Source: Bacteroidales bacterium
GTDB lineage: Bacteria > Bacteroidota > Bacteroidia > Bacteroidales > UBA12077
Direction: 5' to 3'
Length of the DNA: 52,783 bases
Assembly (NCBI GenBank): GCA_013138975.1
Contig: WTBR01000092.1
Coordinates: forward strand, 1-52,783
A model generated the notes under the pieces. That model was not told the DNA's origin, ran no database searches, and saw only the letters and a list, made by a program, of their open reading frames with translations. Shown here one piece after another: positions 35,180 through 45,888 of the stretch (position 1 is the stretch's first letter; each line of letters begins with the position of its first letter). The position numbers were made by a program, and so were the translations under genes.

Positions 35180-35772
35180 AAAACCTGTAATTTTTTAAAG
35201 TTTAAAATTGCTTCTTTCAAGCCTTTGTCCTTAAATAAATTCCAAATAAATCCTAAAATAGCTACACCATCAAATCCAATTTCTTTAGCTGTCAATATAT
35301 TTTCTAAGTCAATACCTCCAAGGGCATAAACAGGAACTTCTGGTTTATTTTTCAGAAATTTCACTTTTAAACCATCTAAATCGTAAGCAGCTTTTACATT
35401 TTCTTTAGAAATACTATTGAAAACAGGACTTAAAAAGGCATATTTAAATTCCTTTTCTATTTTATATAGTTCTTGTAGATTATGAACAGCAATACTATGA
35501 AAATTGCTGTTTTTTGTTGAAATTAAATGTTTATCTTTTTCCCGAATATGAATTCCTCCAAGATCAAAATCACTCATTAAATCCCAGTTATCATGACTAA
35601 TTATTTTATTATGATATTGGCTTGGGATTTTATTTAATAGATCTACTACCTGACTTTTCATCCAATTTGGTTTTCTCAGGTGGAAATATTCTAAACCTTG
35701 ATCGAAAAGAAGTGAAATAAAATACTCTTCTTTATCTATTTTTTCCGGACTTGAAATTATAATGGTTTCCAT
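35170..35772 (-). CDS. TenI/ThiE-like protein
   Basis: A 200-residue (beta/alpha)8 protein of the thiamine phosphate synthase/TenI superfamily: YFHLRKPNW, HDNWDLMSDFDLGGIHIRE, FLSPVFNSISKENVKAAYD, VYALGGIDLENIL and DGVAILGFIW. It lacks the QLR-K and ND pairs of true ThiE, so it is more likely a TenI-type thiazole tautomerase or an accessory protein. In Bacillus TenI aromatises the thiazole carboxylate. It lies between thiC and thiD, starting five bases after the thiC stop. Confidence 0.82.
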   Translation of the reverse strand: METIIISSPEKIDKEEYFISLLFDQGLEYFHLRKPNWMKSQVVDLLNKIPSQYHNKIISHDNWDLMSDFDLGGIHIREKDKHLISTKNSNFHSIAVHNLQELYKIEKEFKYAFLSPVFNSISKENVKAAYDLDGLKVKFLKNKPEVPVYALGGIDLENILTAKEIGFDGVAILGFIWNLFKDKGLKEAILNFKKLQVLCQ

Positions 35773-35776
35773 GTAT

Positions 35777-37585
<1,809 letters not shown>

Positions 37586-37609
37586 TTAATAATATTTTTT
37601 AAAGAGAAA

Positions 37610-37813
37610 TCATCCTCCTTGTGATGCACGAATTAATAATACTTTATCATTCTCTTTTAATGATTTTAAATCCCATTCTTTTCTTGGGATTACCTGATCA
37701 TTAATTCCAATGGCAATACCTTGAAACGAATCTATCTTCATAAATTTTAATAAAGAATGTATAGAAGTGTCTTGCAGCACTTCAGTAGGTTTGTCATTAA
37801 CATAAATATTCAT
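37610..37813 (-). CDS. thiS: Sulfur carrier protein
   Basis: A 67-residue ubiquitin-like protein that carries sulfur as a thiocarboxylate on its terminal glycine. It ends in the diagnostic GG (LIRASQGG) and has MNIYVNDKPTEV and AIGINDQVIPRKEWD, as in other ThiS. It is the first gene of the thi operon, with a TPP riboswitch in its leader. It works with ThiF, ThiG and ThiH encoded downstream. Confidence 0.95.
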   Translation of the reverse strand: MNIYVNDKPTEVLQDTSIHSLLKFMKIDSFQGIAIGINDQVIPRKEWDLKSLKENDKVLLIRASQGG

Positions 37814-37908
37814 ATGCTCTTAGTTTATTATTTAACTATAGCGGGGGACAAACCAGAATAAAAAGTAAGATTAAAGAAATTGACTAAACTTAAATATCAT
37901 TTTCTATG

Positions 37909-37979
37909 TTCCTACGGCAGTTTTAACTGCTTCAGGTTCAAAGGGTTTGATCTCAGCCCGAAATATTAAGGCACCCCCC
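37909..37979 (-). promoter_or_regulatory. TPP riboswitch of the thi operon
   Basis: The minus strand reads GGGGGGTGCC, GGGCTGAGATCAAACCC, TTTGAACCTG, then AGCAGTTAAAACTGCC and TAGGAAC, the conserved TPP aptamer order. It ends about 95 bases before thiS. I see no convincing terminator between it and thiS, so control may be at translation initiation. Confidence 0.95.
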
Positions 37980-37992
37980 ATAATTTGAAAGA

Positions 37993-38024
37993 CAAATGTA
38001 TATACTAAAATAGTAAAAACCAAA
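37993..38024 (-). promoter_or_regulatory. Promoter of the thi operon
   Basis: On the minus strand TTTG (38024-38021) and TACATTTG (38000-37993) match both Bacteroidota promoter elements with a 20-base spacer. Transcription would start a few bases before the riboswitch core. The -33 element touches the thioredoxin terminator. Confidence 0.75.
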
Positions 38025-38052
38025 AAAGACTGATATTTCTACCAGTCTTTTT
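38023..38052 (-). terminator. Terminator of the thioredoxin gene
   Basis: AAAAAGACTG and CAGTCTTTTT form a perfect 10-bp stem with a 10-base loop, 21 bases after the thioredoxin stop; the minus strand continues with T-rich sequence. Confidence 0.88.
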
Positions 38053-38073
38053 AAACAAAGAATTAAATCTTAA

Positions 38074-38439
38074 TTATTTTTCTACTTCAACCTTTAATAC
38101 ATCTTTAATTGCATTATGAAATGAATCTTTTGGTAAAGCACCTTGTGCCATTTGAGGTTGACCGTCCATTGGAACAAAAAGCAAAGAAGGTATACTTTTT
38201 ACACCAAACATTCCTGCTAATTCCTGTTGATCTTCTGTATCAACTTTATAAATATCAATTTTTCCATCATATTCTTTTAATAGTTCTTCCAAAATAGGAG
38301 CTACCATTTTACATGGTTGACACCAATCAGCATAAAAATCTATTAAACAGGGTTTGTTTCCTTCAAATTTCCAATCTTTATTTTCTTCAAAATTGAAAAT
38401 TTTTTCTTTGAATGTTTCTTTAGTTAAATGTTCTAGCAT
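38074..38439 (-). CDS. trxA: Thioredoxin
   Basis: A 121-residue cytosolic thiol-disulfide carrier with an N-terminal extension of about 25 residues before the thioredoxin fold. The active site is DFYADWCQPCKMVAP, Gln replacing the Gly of the usual WCGPC; the cis-proline region GVKSIPSLLFVP follows. There is no signal peptide. It is a single-gene unit between the thi operon and the divergent tRNA nucleotidyltransferase gene. WCQPC forms are found in other Bacteroidota thioredoxins, so normal function is expected. Confidence 0.92.
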   Translation of the reverse strand: MLEHLTKETFKEKIFNFEENKDWKFEGNKPCLIDFYADWCQPCKMVAPILEELLKEYDGKIDIYKVDTEDQQELAGMFGVKSIPSLLFVPMDGQPQMAQGALPKDSFHNAIKDVLKVEVEK

Positions 38440-38581
38440 TTTGTTTAAGTTTATGTGTTATTATTTTTATTAACTTTTAAAAAATCTATATATTCATTTA
38501 TATAGATGTTATCAAACTATATTCCAAACATGAAAAAGTCTTTAATAGTTCAGAATAAGTACAAATAATTGTAATTTTGTC

Positions 38582-40021
38582 ATGAATTTTAATAAATTGT
38601 CATATCTACATATGAAGAAATGTCTTAATGATCCGATTTTTAGCATCATATCTCAAGTGGGAATTAATGAAAATACACCTGTTTTTGTTATTGGTGGATT
38701 CGTAAGAGATCTTTTATTAAAAAGACCGTCGAAAGACATTGATATAGTTGCATTAGGAAGTGGAATTGAAATAGCTAAAAATGTTGCTAAAAAACTAGGG
38801 CCTAATGTGAATGTAAGTGTTTTTAAAAATTTTGGTACTGCAATGATTAAAAGTGGCGACTATGAGATAGAATTTGTAGGTGCTAGAAAAGAATCGTATA
38901 GACAGAATTCAAGAAAACCAATTGTTGAGAACGGCACATTAGAAGATGATCAAAACAGAAGAGATTTTACTATAAATGCTTTAGCAATATCCTTAAATAA
39001 AGAAGATTACGGTCGATTAATTGATCCTTTTGAAGGTGAAAAAGATTTAAAAAATAAGGTTATAAAAACACCTCTTGATCCTGACAAAACTTTTTCCGAT
39101 GATCCCCTAAGAATGTTTAGAGCAATTCGATTTGCGTCTCAATTAAATTTTAATATTGAAGAAAATACATATAATTCCATTGGTGAAAATATCGATAGGA
39201 TTAATATATTGTCTAAGGAAAGAATTATTGATGAGTTAAATAAAATCCTTCTTTCTCCAAAACCTTCAATTGGATTAAAGGCTTTAGAAAATAGCGGTTT
39301 ACTTAGAGAGTTTTTTCCAGAGCTTCAGATTTTAAAAGGTGTTGATAAAAAGAATGGAAAAATGCATAAAGATAATTTTTATCATACCATTGAAGTTGTT
39401 GATAATATCAGGAATAAAACAGAAGATTTATGGCTAATGTGGGCTGCCTTATTACATGATATCGCAAAGCCTAAAACCAAAAGATATTGCAAAGAAGTTG
39501 GATGGACATTTCATGGACATGAGCATATGGGCGCCAAAATGATTCCGATAATTTTTAAAAGATTAAAGCTTCCATTAAATGAAAAAATGAAATATGTTCA
39601 AAAATTAGTTCAATTACACTTACGCCCTATTGTATTATCTCAAAATATTGTTACTGATTCAGCTATAAGACGATTATTATTTGATGCTGGAGATGAAATT
39701 GATGATTTAATGCAATTATGCGAAGCTGATATCACTTCTAAAAATGAAAGTACGGTTCAAAAATATTTGAATAATTTTAAAATCGTTCGAGAAAAATTAT
39801 TAGAGATTGAGGAAAAGGATACTTTACGTAATTTTCAACCTCCAATTTCAGGTGAATTAATAATTGAAACCTTTGACATTAAGCCATCTAAGCTTGTTGG
39901 CGATATTAAAAATGCAATAAAAGAAGCTATACTTGAGGGTGAAATCCATAATGACTATAACGAAGCTTTTAATTTTATGCTTAAGATTGCAAATGATTAT
40001 GGTTTAAGTCCAAAAAAATAA
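38582..40021 (+). CDS. cca: CCA tRNA nucleotidyltransferase with HD domain
   Basis: The enzyme adds CCA to tRNA 3' ends. It has the class II nucleotidyltransferase signature [22 protein letters not shown], then [28 protein letters not shown] and [13 protein letters not shown], followed by a C-terminal HD phosphohydrolase domain ([26 protein letters not shown]). The 479 residues fit the Bacteroidota HD-containing form. A TAATTTTG promoter-like element ends two bases before the ATG used here; if it is the real promoter, translation must start at ATG 38612 (MKKCLNDP). Both starts leave the domain complete. Confidence 0.93.
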   Translation: MNFNKLSYLHMKKCLNDPIFSIISQVGINENTPVFVIGGFVRDLLLKRPSKDIDIVALGSGIEIAKNVAKKLGPNVNVSVFKNFGTAMIKSGDYEIEFVGARKESYRQNSRKPIVENGTLEDDQNRRDFTINALAISLNKEDYGRLIDPFEGEKDLKNKVIKTPLDPDKTFSDDPLRMFRAIRFASQLNFNIEENTYNSIGENIDRINILSKERIIDELNKILLSPKPSIGLKALENSGLLREFFPELQILKGVDKKNGKMHKDNFYHTIEVVDNIRNKTEDLWLMWAALLHDIAKPKTKRYCKEVGWTFHGHEHMGAKMIPIIFKRLKLPLNEKMKYVQKLVQLHLRPIVLSQNIVTDSAIRRLLFDAGDEIDDLMQLCEADITSKNESTVQKYLNNFKIVREKLLEIEEKDTLRNFQPPISGELIIETFDIKPSKLVGDIKNAIKEAILEGEIHNDYNEAFNFMLKIANDYGLSPKK

Positions 40022-40046
40022 AAAATACTTTTTTCAAGATACAGGA

Positions 40047-40082
40047 AGAGGTTGCCTATTTTAGACAACCTCTATTTTATTT
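40047..40082 (+). terminator. Terminator of cca
   Basis: AGAGGTTG and CAACCTCT form an 8-bp stem with an 11-base loop followed by ATTTTATTTT. The siaC-like gene converges from the other side. Confidence 0.85.
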
Positions 40083-40103
40083 TAAAATTCTGCAAATCTT
40101 TTT

Positions 40104-40487
40104 TTAAAATTCCTTGAGTTCTATTTTTATACCCGATTCAGCTTCAAAATCTTCCACTTCATCAATCATATCCGGATCAGACTTATCGTAATACCAATTA
40201 ACTTTCACTTGTCCTGAATCATCTTCGTAATCTTTCAAAATTTCAAGAATATCTAAAACACATTTTGTAGAACTCGTATTCAAATATATAAGTTTAATAT
40301 CTAGCACCAACGGCTTCTTAATGAGCTTAATGTAATCTTTTATCCAGTTAATTAAAGGTAGATAAAACTTGTATGTTTCTTCCATATATGATTCACCTCT
40401 TATTTCACAAATTCCCTTATCAATATCAAAACTAACTTCAGGGAAATAAGGGGTGGTTGGTGAGCTTGTTAAAATTATATTTTCCAT
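40104..40487 (-). CDS. siaC: SiaC-family regulatory phosphoprotein (DUF1987)
   Basis: A 127-residue STAS-like protein. It begins with the family pattern MENIILTSSPTTPYFPEVSF and has the ISIRGESYME-like turn (ICEIRGESYMEETYKF) and the phosphorylation region LIYLNTSSTKCVLDI (residues 66-80), where Thr71, Ser72, Ser73 or Thr74 could be the acceptor. In Pseudomonas, SiaC is phosphorylated by SiaB and dephosphorylated by the PP2C phosphatase SiaA; the free form binds and activates the diguanylate cyclase SiaD. It is the last gene of an operon with a SiaB-like kinase and two PP2C phosphatases. No diguanylate cyclase is nearby, but a class III adenylate cyclase is. Confidence 0.9.
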   Translation of the reverse strand: MENIILTSSPTTPYFPEVSFDIDKGICEIRGESYMEETYKFYLPLINWIKDYIKLIKKPLVLDIKLIYLNTSSTKCVLDILEILKDYEDDSGQVKVNWYYDKSDPDMIDEVEDFEAESGIKIELKEF

Positions 40488-40499
40488 ATTATAATTCGT

Positions 40500-41003
40500 T
40501 TAATATTTATCAATTTTAACTGTTAGTGAAAAATAAGAAAAGTTCTCATTTATATTTTCTACTTTATATTCTAGTTGATTTTTAGAAAGCATTACAGCCT
40601 GTATTAATCCAATTCTTGCGCCAAACTTTTCGCCTGGAGAGTTTAATCGTTGTTCTCTTTTTAATTCTCTTAATTTCATTTGATCCGAAGCATTTACAAT
40701 TTCGCAACGCTCTGCCAGTATCTCTGCATCGGTTCTTTTCACTTGATTTATTGTTGTAAAACAATATGCCGTATCAAGTTCTTTTAAAAAGAGTTCTCCA
40801 ACACCGATTCTTTGCACATTATTTACCATGTGGAAATTTTCAGAATAATTCGAAACATTTTGCGAAAGCTCAATAAAAATTTTAAATAGTTTTTTTCGAG
40901 CGTTACTATAAGTATCATTAAAGTTGCGAATGTTAGTTCCAAATACAGAAATAAGCTCTATATAAAATGGCCCTTTGTAAGATAAAATAGTTTTACTGGT
41001 CAT
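40500..41003 (-). CDS. siaB: SiaB-family protein kinase
   Basis: This 167-residue protein matches the SiaB/DUF6272 pattern. It has a degenerate GHKL ATPase fold with N-box-like FKIFIELSQNVSNYSEN, a middle GVGELFLKELDTAYCFTTIN strand pair, and GARIGLIQAVMLSKN in place of the ATP lid. Known SiaB phosphorylates SiaC on Thr or Ser. It sits 12 bases before the siaC-like gene and 31 bases after the TPR-linked phosphatase, so kinase, substrate and phosphatase are made together. Confidence 0.88.
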   Translation of the reverse strand: MTSKTILSYKGPFYIELISVFGTNIRNFNDTYSNARKKLFKIFIELSQNVSNYSENFHMVNNVQRIGVGELFLKELDTAYCFTTINQVKRTDAEILAERCEIVNASDQMKLRELKREQRLNSPGEKFGARIGLIQAVMLSKNQLEYKVENINENFSYFSLTVKIDKY

Positions 41004-41034
41004 AATTTAAACTATGTTCAAATCTATCATTAGA

Positions 41035-42777
41035 TTAATTAATTTTTATACCAATTAAAGTAATGTCATCACGTTGTTCTTCATCTTGCTGAAATTCATG
41101 CAGTGCTTCCTCCAATATCTCTTTCTGAACTTCCATTGGTTCTACAACATTATTTAATATAATTTCTTTTAATTTATTACGTCCAAATCTTTTTCTTTCT
41201 GAATTATTTTGATCGGTTAATCCATCAGAAGATAAATATAAGATATCTCCTTTTAAAACTTTTATTTTATGATTACTAAATTCCTCATTCGCTTTTTTAT
41301 TTACTCCACCGATAGAAATTCTATCTCCTTTTATTTCATCAAATTGAGAAGTTTTAGTTTTGTAAATATACAAAGGTCTTTTAGCACCTGAAAAAGTGAT
41401 TTCGTTTGAATCTAAATTAATTGAAATAAAACAAACGTCCATACCATCCTTATTCTCAGTTTCATTCTGTCTTAAAGAAACAATAATTTTTTCGTTTAAT
41501 AAAGTTAAAATTTTTGCCGGATCTGTTATTTGCTTTTCAATAACAATTTCATTTAAATGGCTATTCCTAATCATCGACATAAATGCACCAGGAACTCCGT
41601 GTCCAGTACAATCTACAGCTGCTAAAAAGGCTGTGTTATTTATTTGTGTAAACCAATAAAAATCTCCAGAAACAATATCTTTAGGTCGATATATTATGAA
41701 ACTTTCAAAAAGATTACTTATTTGATTTTGAACAGGTAGTATTGCCCTTTGAATATTTTGAGCATATTGAATGCTGGCATTTATATTTTGATTCTGAAGG
41801 TTTAATTTATCTCGCTGTTCTTCAATTTTATTTTTTTGTGTTCTAATTTTTTTATACAAAACAACTAAAACACTAAATATTATTAAAATACCTATAAAAC
41901 CCCAAATTAATACATTACGTACTAGTCTTTCAAATTTTAATTCCGCTTCTTGCTCTCTAATTTTTGATTCCTGCAACTCAAGTTGCATTTTTTGTTCACG
42001 CGATAATTCTTCTACTTGAGCAAGAGAACTTTCTGTTACTTTTAATTTGTCGGTTTGAATTACCAGTTCTTGTTTAGTTTCTTCTTTCTCTTGTTCTGCT
42101 TGCTTTACTTTTGTTTCTGTCTTATGTTTAATATCTTTTATCTCTTCTTTTTTCAGGTATTTATCAATCGAAGCAAAAAGATCAAAATACTCTATGCTCT
42201 TTTTTGAATTTCCTAAACTTTGGTAGTTATTTGCTAAAATCCCATAAAAACTTCTTAGCATTTTTAAGTCATTTAGCTCTTTTGCAAAACCTATTCCTTC
42301 AAATGCCCATTTGTTAGACTCTTCATAGTCTGGCAATTGTTGATACGATTGCGAAATATTAACTAAGGAAGAAACAATGTTCTTTTTACTATTTAACTTT
42401 CTATTAATATCTAAGCCTTTTTTAAAATAATCAACCGCAGAATTATAATCTTGAATTTCATCATAAATCATCCCGATATAATTAGTAGCTAAAATAACTC
42501 CATTTAAGTTTCCTGATTTCTCATTTAAAACTATAGCTCTCTTAAAATAATCTATTGATTTAATATTTAATTGATTATTCCAACATAAAAAGGCAGCTTT
42601 ATTAAGAAATTCAAGTTCTAGCTGAGAATTCTTATCTTTATTATATTGTTCAATTTTTGATTCATATCCTGCCAGCTCATCTTTAATATTTGATGGTATA
42701 TCCTGTGCTAATGCAGAAAAACAAAAGAGATTGATTATTAAATATATAAACGAGATATTTACGAATATTTTTTTCAC
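41035..42777 (-). CDS. TPR-linked membrane PP2C (SpoIIE) phosphatase, SiaA-like role
   Basis: Exported N-terminus with signal peptide (1-24), periplasmic TPR repeats (about 55-210), a long coiled coil (about 210-285), one membrane helix (about 289-308), a cytosolic coiled coil and a SpoIIE/RsbU-type phosphatase domain (about 345-580). Metal and core motifs are SGDFYW (370-375), DCTGHGVPGAFMS (389-401), SSDGLTDQ (516-523) and RDDITL (569-574). It would dephosphorylate a STAS-like target, evidently the SiaC-like protein in the same operon, in response to an extracytoplasmic signal. Start codon is GTG. Other SpoIIE substrates cannot be excluded. Confidence 0.92.
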   Translation of the reverse strand: MKKIFVNISFIYLIINLFCFSALAQDIPSNIKDELAGYESKIEQYNKDKNSQLELEFLNKAAFLCWNNQLNIKSIDYFKRAIVLNEKSGNLNGVILATNYIGMIYDEIQDYNSAVDYFKKGLDINRKLNSKKNIVSSLVNISQSYQQLPDYEESNKWAFEGIGFAKELNDLKMLRSFYGILANNYQSLGNSKKSIEYFDLFASIDKYLKKEEIKDIKHKTETKVKQAEQEKEETKQELVIQTDKLKVTESSLAQVEELSREQKMQLELQESKIREQEAELKFERLVRNVLIWGFIGILIIFSVLVVLYKKIRTQKNKIEEQRDKLNLQNQNINASIQYAQNIQRAILPVQNQISNLFESFIIYRPKDIVSGDFYWFTQINNTAFLAAVDCTGHGVPGAFMSMIRNSHLNEIVIEKQITDPAKILTLLNEKIIVSLRQNETENKDGMDVCFISINLDSNEITFSGAKRPLYIYKTKTSQFDEIKGDRISIGGVNKKANEEFSNHKIKVLKGDILYLSSDGLTDQNNSERKRFGRNKLKEIILNNVVEPMEVQKEILEEALHEFQQDEEQRDDITLIGIKIN

Positions 42778-42801
42778 ATTAAAATATTATAAAAGTTAAA
42801 G

Positions 42802-44040
42802 TTATTTTATTTTTATCCCAAAAACAAGTATGTCATCAATTTGCTCTAATGTTCCACGCCATTTATCATGAACATTATTAAGTATCTCTTTTTGAATATT
42901 CATTGGCTCGTGGTTTATGCTTATTAAAAGTTCTTTAAACTGTTTGTATCGAAATTTCTTTCCCATTGGTCCACCAAACTGATCAGCGTATCCATCAGAA
43001 AATAAATATACCTGATCGTTGCTCTCCAAATCTATGATATGATTTGTAAAAGGTTTGTTAAAATTTATATGGATTCCAACAGGCATTCTATCTCCTTTTG
43101 TTTCAGTCAGTTCTTTTTCTCTTAATAAATATAAAGGGTTATTAGCTCCCGCATACTGAAGTTTCCTATTATCGTTATCAATTATACACAAAGCAATATC
43201 AAGACCATCTTGTGTTTCACCCATTTCACCAGTTTGGTTTAGTAATTTCATAATATGCTCCCGAAGTTGTTCCAATATTTCACTTGCGGTTTTAAAATTT
43301 CCATTTGAAACAATTTCGTTTAAATATACAGAACCTAACATATGCATAAGTCCACCTGAAATTCCATGTCCTGTGCAATCTCCAACTGCAATTATCTTCT
43401 TATTATTTTGTTTCGAAACCCAATAAAAATCACCACTGATATGACTCTTTGGCTGATGTAAGATAAAATACTCATTAAAAAATTCATTTATTATAGATAA
43501 ATTAGGAAGAATCGCTTGTTGTATTCTACTTGCATATCGAATATCAGCCATTATTTCTTTATTATTTCTTATAATAATTTCACGCTGATTGTTCTCATTT
43601 TTTATTTGCAATTGTATCTTTTGATTCTTCTCTTCTATTTCTTGTTCTTTTACACTTATTGATTTCAGTATTTGAATAAGATTCACCGAAGTTCTAATAC
43701 TTGAAGCCAGAGTAATATCAGAATACGGTTTCTGAATAAAATTAATTGCTCCTGATTTTAATACTTTATTGTAATCTTCAGTAGATGATAATACTATAAT
43801 TGGGAATTGCTTTATTCTTAATATTTGAATTATTACACTTAAATTGTTATTTAACTGATCTTCTACATAATCAATATCAAAGATAATTATATCAGGCATT
43901 ACTGATACAACTTTATCCAATAAATTATAATCATTACCCGTTGAAAATACTTCAATATCTGAAAAATGAGATTTTAAAATATCACTTATCTTATCAATGT
44001 CGATTTTCTGGTCTATTATTAAAAGTGCTTTATGAGTCAT
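42802..44040 (-). CDS. Receiver-linked PP2C (SpoIIE) phosphatase
   Basis: Soluble 412-residue protein: N-terminal receiver (about 4-120; LLIIDQK, candidate phosphoacceptor Asp55 in IIIFDID, and FIQKPYSD), a coiled coil (about 125-165), and a SpoIIE phosphatase domain (about 175-412) with SGDFYWVSK, GDCTGHGISGGLM, LFSDGYADQ and IDDILVFG. It resembles RsbU/RssB-type response-regulator phosphatases. It is the first gene of the Sia-type operon, 24 bases before the membrane phosphatase, so one substrate may be served by two phosphatases with different inputs. Its transcription start region is shared with the divergent cyclase gene. Confidence 0.92.
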   Translation of the reverse strand: MTHKALLIIDQKIDIDKISDILKSHFSDIEVFSTGNDYNLLDKVVSVMPDIIIFDIDYVEDQLNNNLSVIIQILRIKQFPIIVLSSTEDYNKVLKSGAINFIQKPYSDITLASSIRTSVNLIQILKSISVKEQEIEEKNQKIQLQIKNENNQREIIIRNNKEIMADIRYASRIQQAILPNLSIINEFFNEYFILHQPKSHISGDFYWVSKQNNKKIIAVGDCTGHGISGGLMHMLGSVYLNEIVSNGNFKTASEILEQLREHIMKLLNQTGEMGETQDGLDIALCIIDNDNRKLQYAGANNPLYLLREKELTETKGDRMPVGIHINFNKPFTNHIIDLESNDQVYLFSDGYADQFGGPMGKKFRYKQFKELLISINHEPMNIQKEILNNVHDKWRGTLEQIDDILVFGIKIK

Positions 44041-44279
44041 ATTTTGCCCACCGATTTTAGAATACTAAAAATAATACATGTAATCAAATAATTATAACAA
44101 ATGGCTATGTTATTTCAAAATTAAGCGATTATTTAAATCTGTTTTTGATGAAATGATTAAATTTAAATATGAATGTTAAAATATGTACAAGTAAAAAAAA
44201 CCTAAAAGAATAATATTTTGATTTAAAAGTTATATTTTTAACAGACGAATTAAATAATCATTTTTCATTTTAAAGCTTT

Positions 44280-45881
44280 ATGATTTATAAGATATTAATT
44301 GCAGATGAAATAGGTGATTCATATTCTTATTTGAATGAAATTCTTAAAGATGAAAAAGATAGATTTGAAATAATTCAGTCATTACGAGATAATATTTATA
44401 CTTCTGCTCTAAAAAATCAACCAAATATAATTTTAATTAACTTAGAAGCTTTAGAAAAAAGTGGAATTGAAAGTATAATGTCTTTAAAACAAGACGAATC
44501 TACACATGGCATTCCTGTAATGTTAATTGTAGATTATTCACATCGTACTAACTTCGATAGAGTATTTGAATATGGCATTGTAGATTGTATACGAAAGCCA
44601 TATAGCAAAGAAGAATTATTAATGCGTATTGAGGCTGCTGAAAGTCGTAGAGAGTTTCAACACGAAATATATATTGAACATGAATTACTTCGTGAACTTT
44701 CAATCGTTGCTAAGAAAACTGCCACTGGTGTTGTTATTTTAAGTAATAATAATAAAATAGAATGGATTAATGAGGGATTTGAACGAATGTCTGGATACTC
44801 CATGGAGGAATTTAAAGAAAAGTATGAATCTTCCATTTTTAATCCTGATAAAAATCCCAAATTAGCTGAAGCCATTAGAAAATGTAAGGAAGGTGCTGAA
44901 AGTTATCTGTATGAAAATAAATGGAAAACAAAGGAAGGTCACGAAATCTGGATTCAGACTACGCTAACTCCAATTCATAATGAACAAGACACCATAATTA
45001 AATACATTGCGATTGAATCGAATGTAACTGCATTAAAAGAAGCTGAGGAACGTTTAGAAGCTAAAAATGAAAACTTACTTACCTTAACAGAACATTTAGA
45101 AAAATCTAATTTACTTTTAGAAAAGCAACACTACGAAATCGAAAAGCAAAAAGAGTATATAACTTCACAAAAGAAAAAATCTGAAGAGCTTTTATTAAAT
45201 ATACTTCCTTATGAAACTGCTGAACAACTAAAGAAAAAAGGATTTGCAAAATCAAAAAAATATAAATTAGTTTCAATTTTATTTACTGATTTTAAGGATT
45301 TTTCTAAACTGACAGAAGTAATGGATAGTCAGGAATTGATTGATGAACTCAATTTTTATATTCAGAAATTTGATGAAATTATTGGAGAACATTATATTGA
45401 GAAAATCAAAACTATAGGTGATGCATATATGTGTGCTGGAGGGCTTCCATTAAGAAATAAGAGTAATCCAATCGATATTATTTTAGCTGGTTTAGAAATC
45501 CAGAAATTTATGAAAGATCACGCTCTGGAAAAGAAAAAAATAAATGAGGTTGCATGGGAGCTTCGTTTAGGTATCCATACAGGTGAAGTTATTGCTGGAG
45601 TTATTGGAAAAAAGAAATTTGCCTATGATATTTGGGGAGATGCTGTAAATAAAGCTAGTAGGATGGAACAAGCAGGTGAAGTAGGTAAAGTTAATATTTC
45701 AGGTGACACTTATGAATTTATAAAGGATTTATTTGACTGTACATATAGAGGAAAAGTTAAAGTGAAAAATAATATAGAACTCGAAATGTATTTTGTTAAT
45801 AGATTAAAACCTAAATATTCTAAAGATGAAGAAGGTGTTATTCCCAATACCGCTTTTCTTAGAATATTATCTACTTATTAA
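44280..45881 (+). CDS. Receiver-like/PAS/class III adenylate cyclase
   Basis: Soluble 533-residue protein with a receiver-like domain (about 3-120) whose phosphoacceptor Asp is replaced by Asn54 (IILINLE) while Lys106-Pro is kept, a PAS domain (about 138-258), coiled coil (about 258-305) and a class III cyclase domain (about 325-475). Catalytic residues are complete: metal Asp337 (LFTDFKDF) and Asp381 (TIGDAYM), adenine-specifying Lys377 and Asp450 (FAYDIWG), and transition-state Asn457 and Arg461 (VNKASRM). Lys with Asp predicts ATP as substrate rather than GTP. It is transcribed away from the Sia-type operon 239 bases off. Output is therefore probably cAMP. Confidence 0.93.
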   Translation: MIYKILIADEIGDSYSYLNEILKDEKDRFEIIQSLRDNIYTSALKNQPNIILINLEALEKSGIESIMSLKQDESTHGIPVMLIVDYSHRTNFDRVFEYGIVDCIRKPYSKEELLMRIEAAESRREFQHEIYIEHELLRELSIVAKKTATGVVILSNNNKIEWINEGFERMSGYSMEEFKEKYESSIFNPDKNPKLAEAIRKCKEGAESYLYENKWKTKEGHEIWIQTTLTPIHNEQDTIIKYIAIESNVTALKEAEERLEAKNENLLTLTEHLEKSNLLLEKQHYEIEKQKEYITSQKKKSEELLLNILPYETAEQLKKKGFAKSKKYKLVSILFTDFKDFSKLTEVMDSQELIDELNFYIQKFDEIIGEHYIEKIKTIGDAYMCAGGLPLRNKSNPIDIILAGLEIQKFMKDHALEKKKINEVAWELRLGIHTGEVIAGVIGKKKFAYDIWGDAVNKASRMEQAGEVGKVNISGDTYEFIKDLFDCTYRGKVKVKNNIELEMYFVNRLKPKYSKDEEGVIPNTAFLRILSTY

Positions 45882-45888
45882 AACATTT

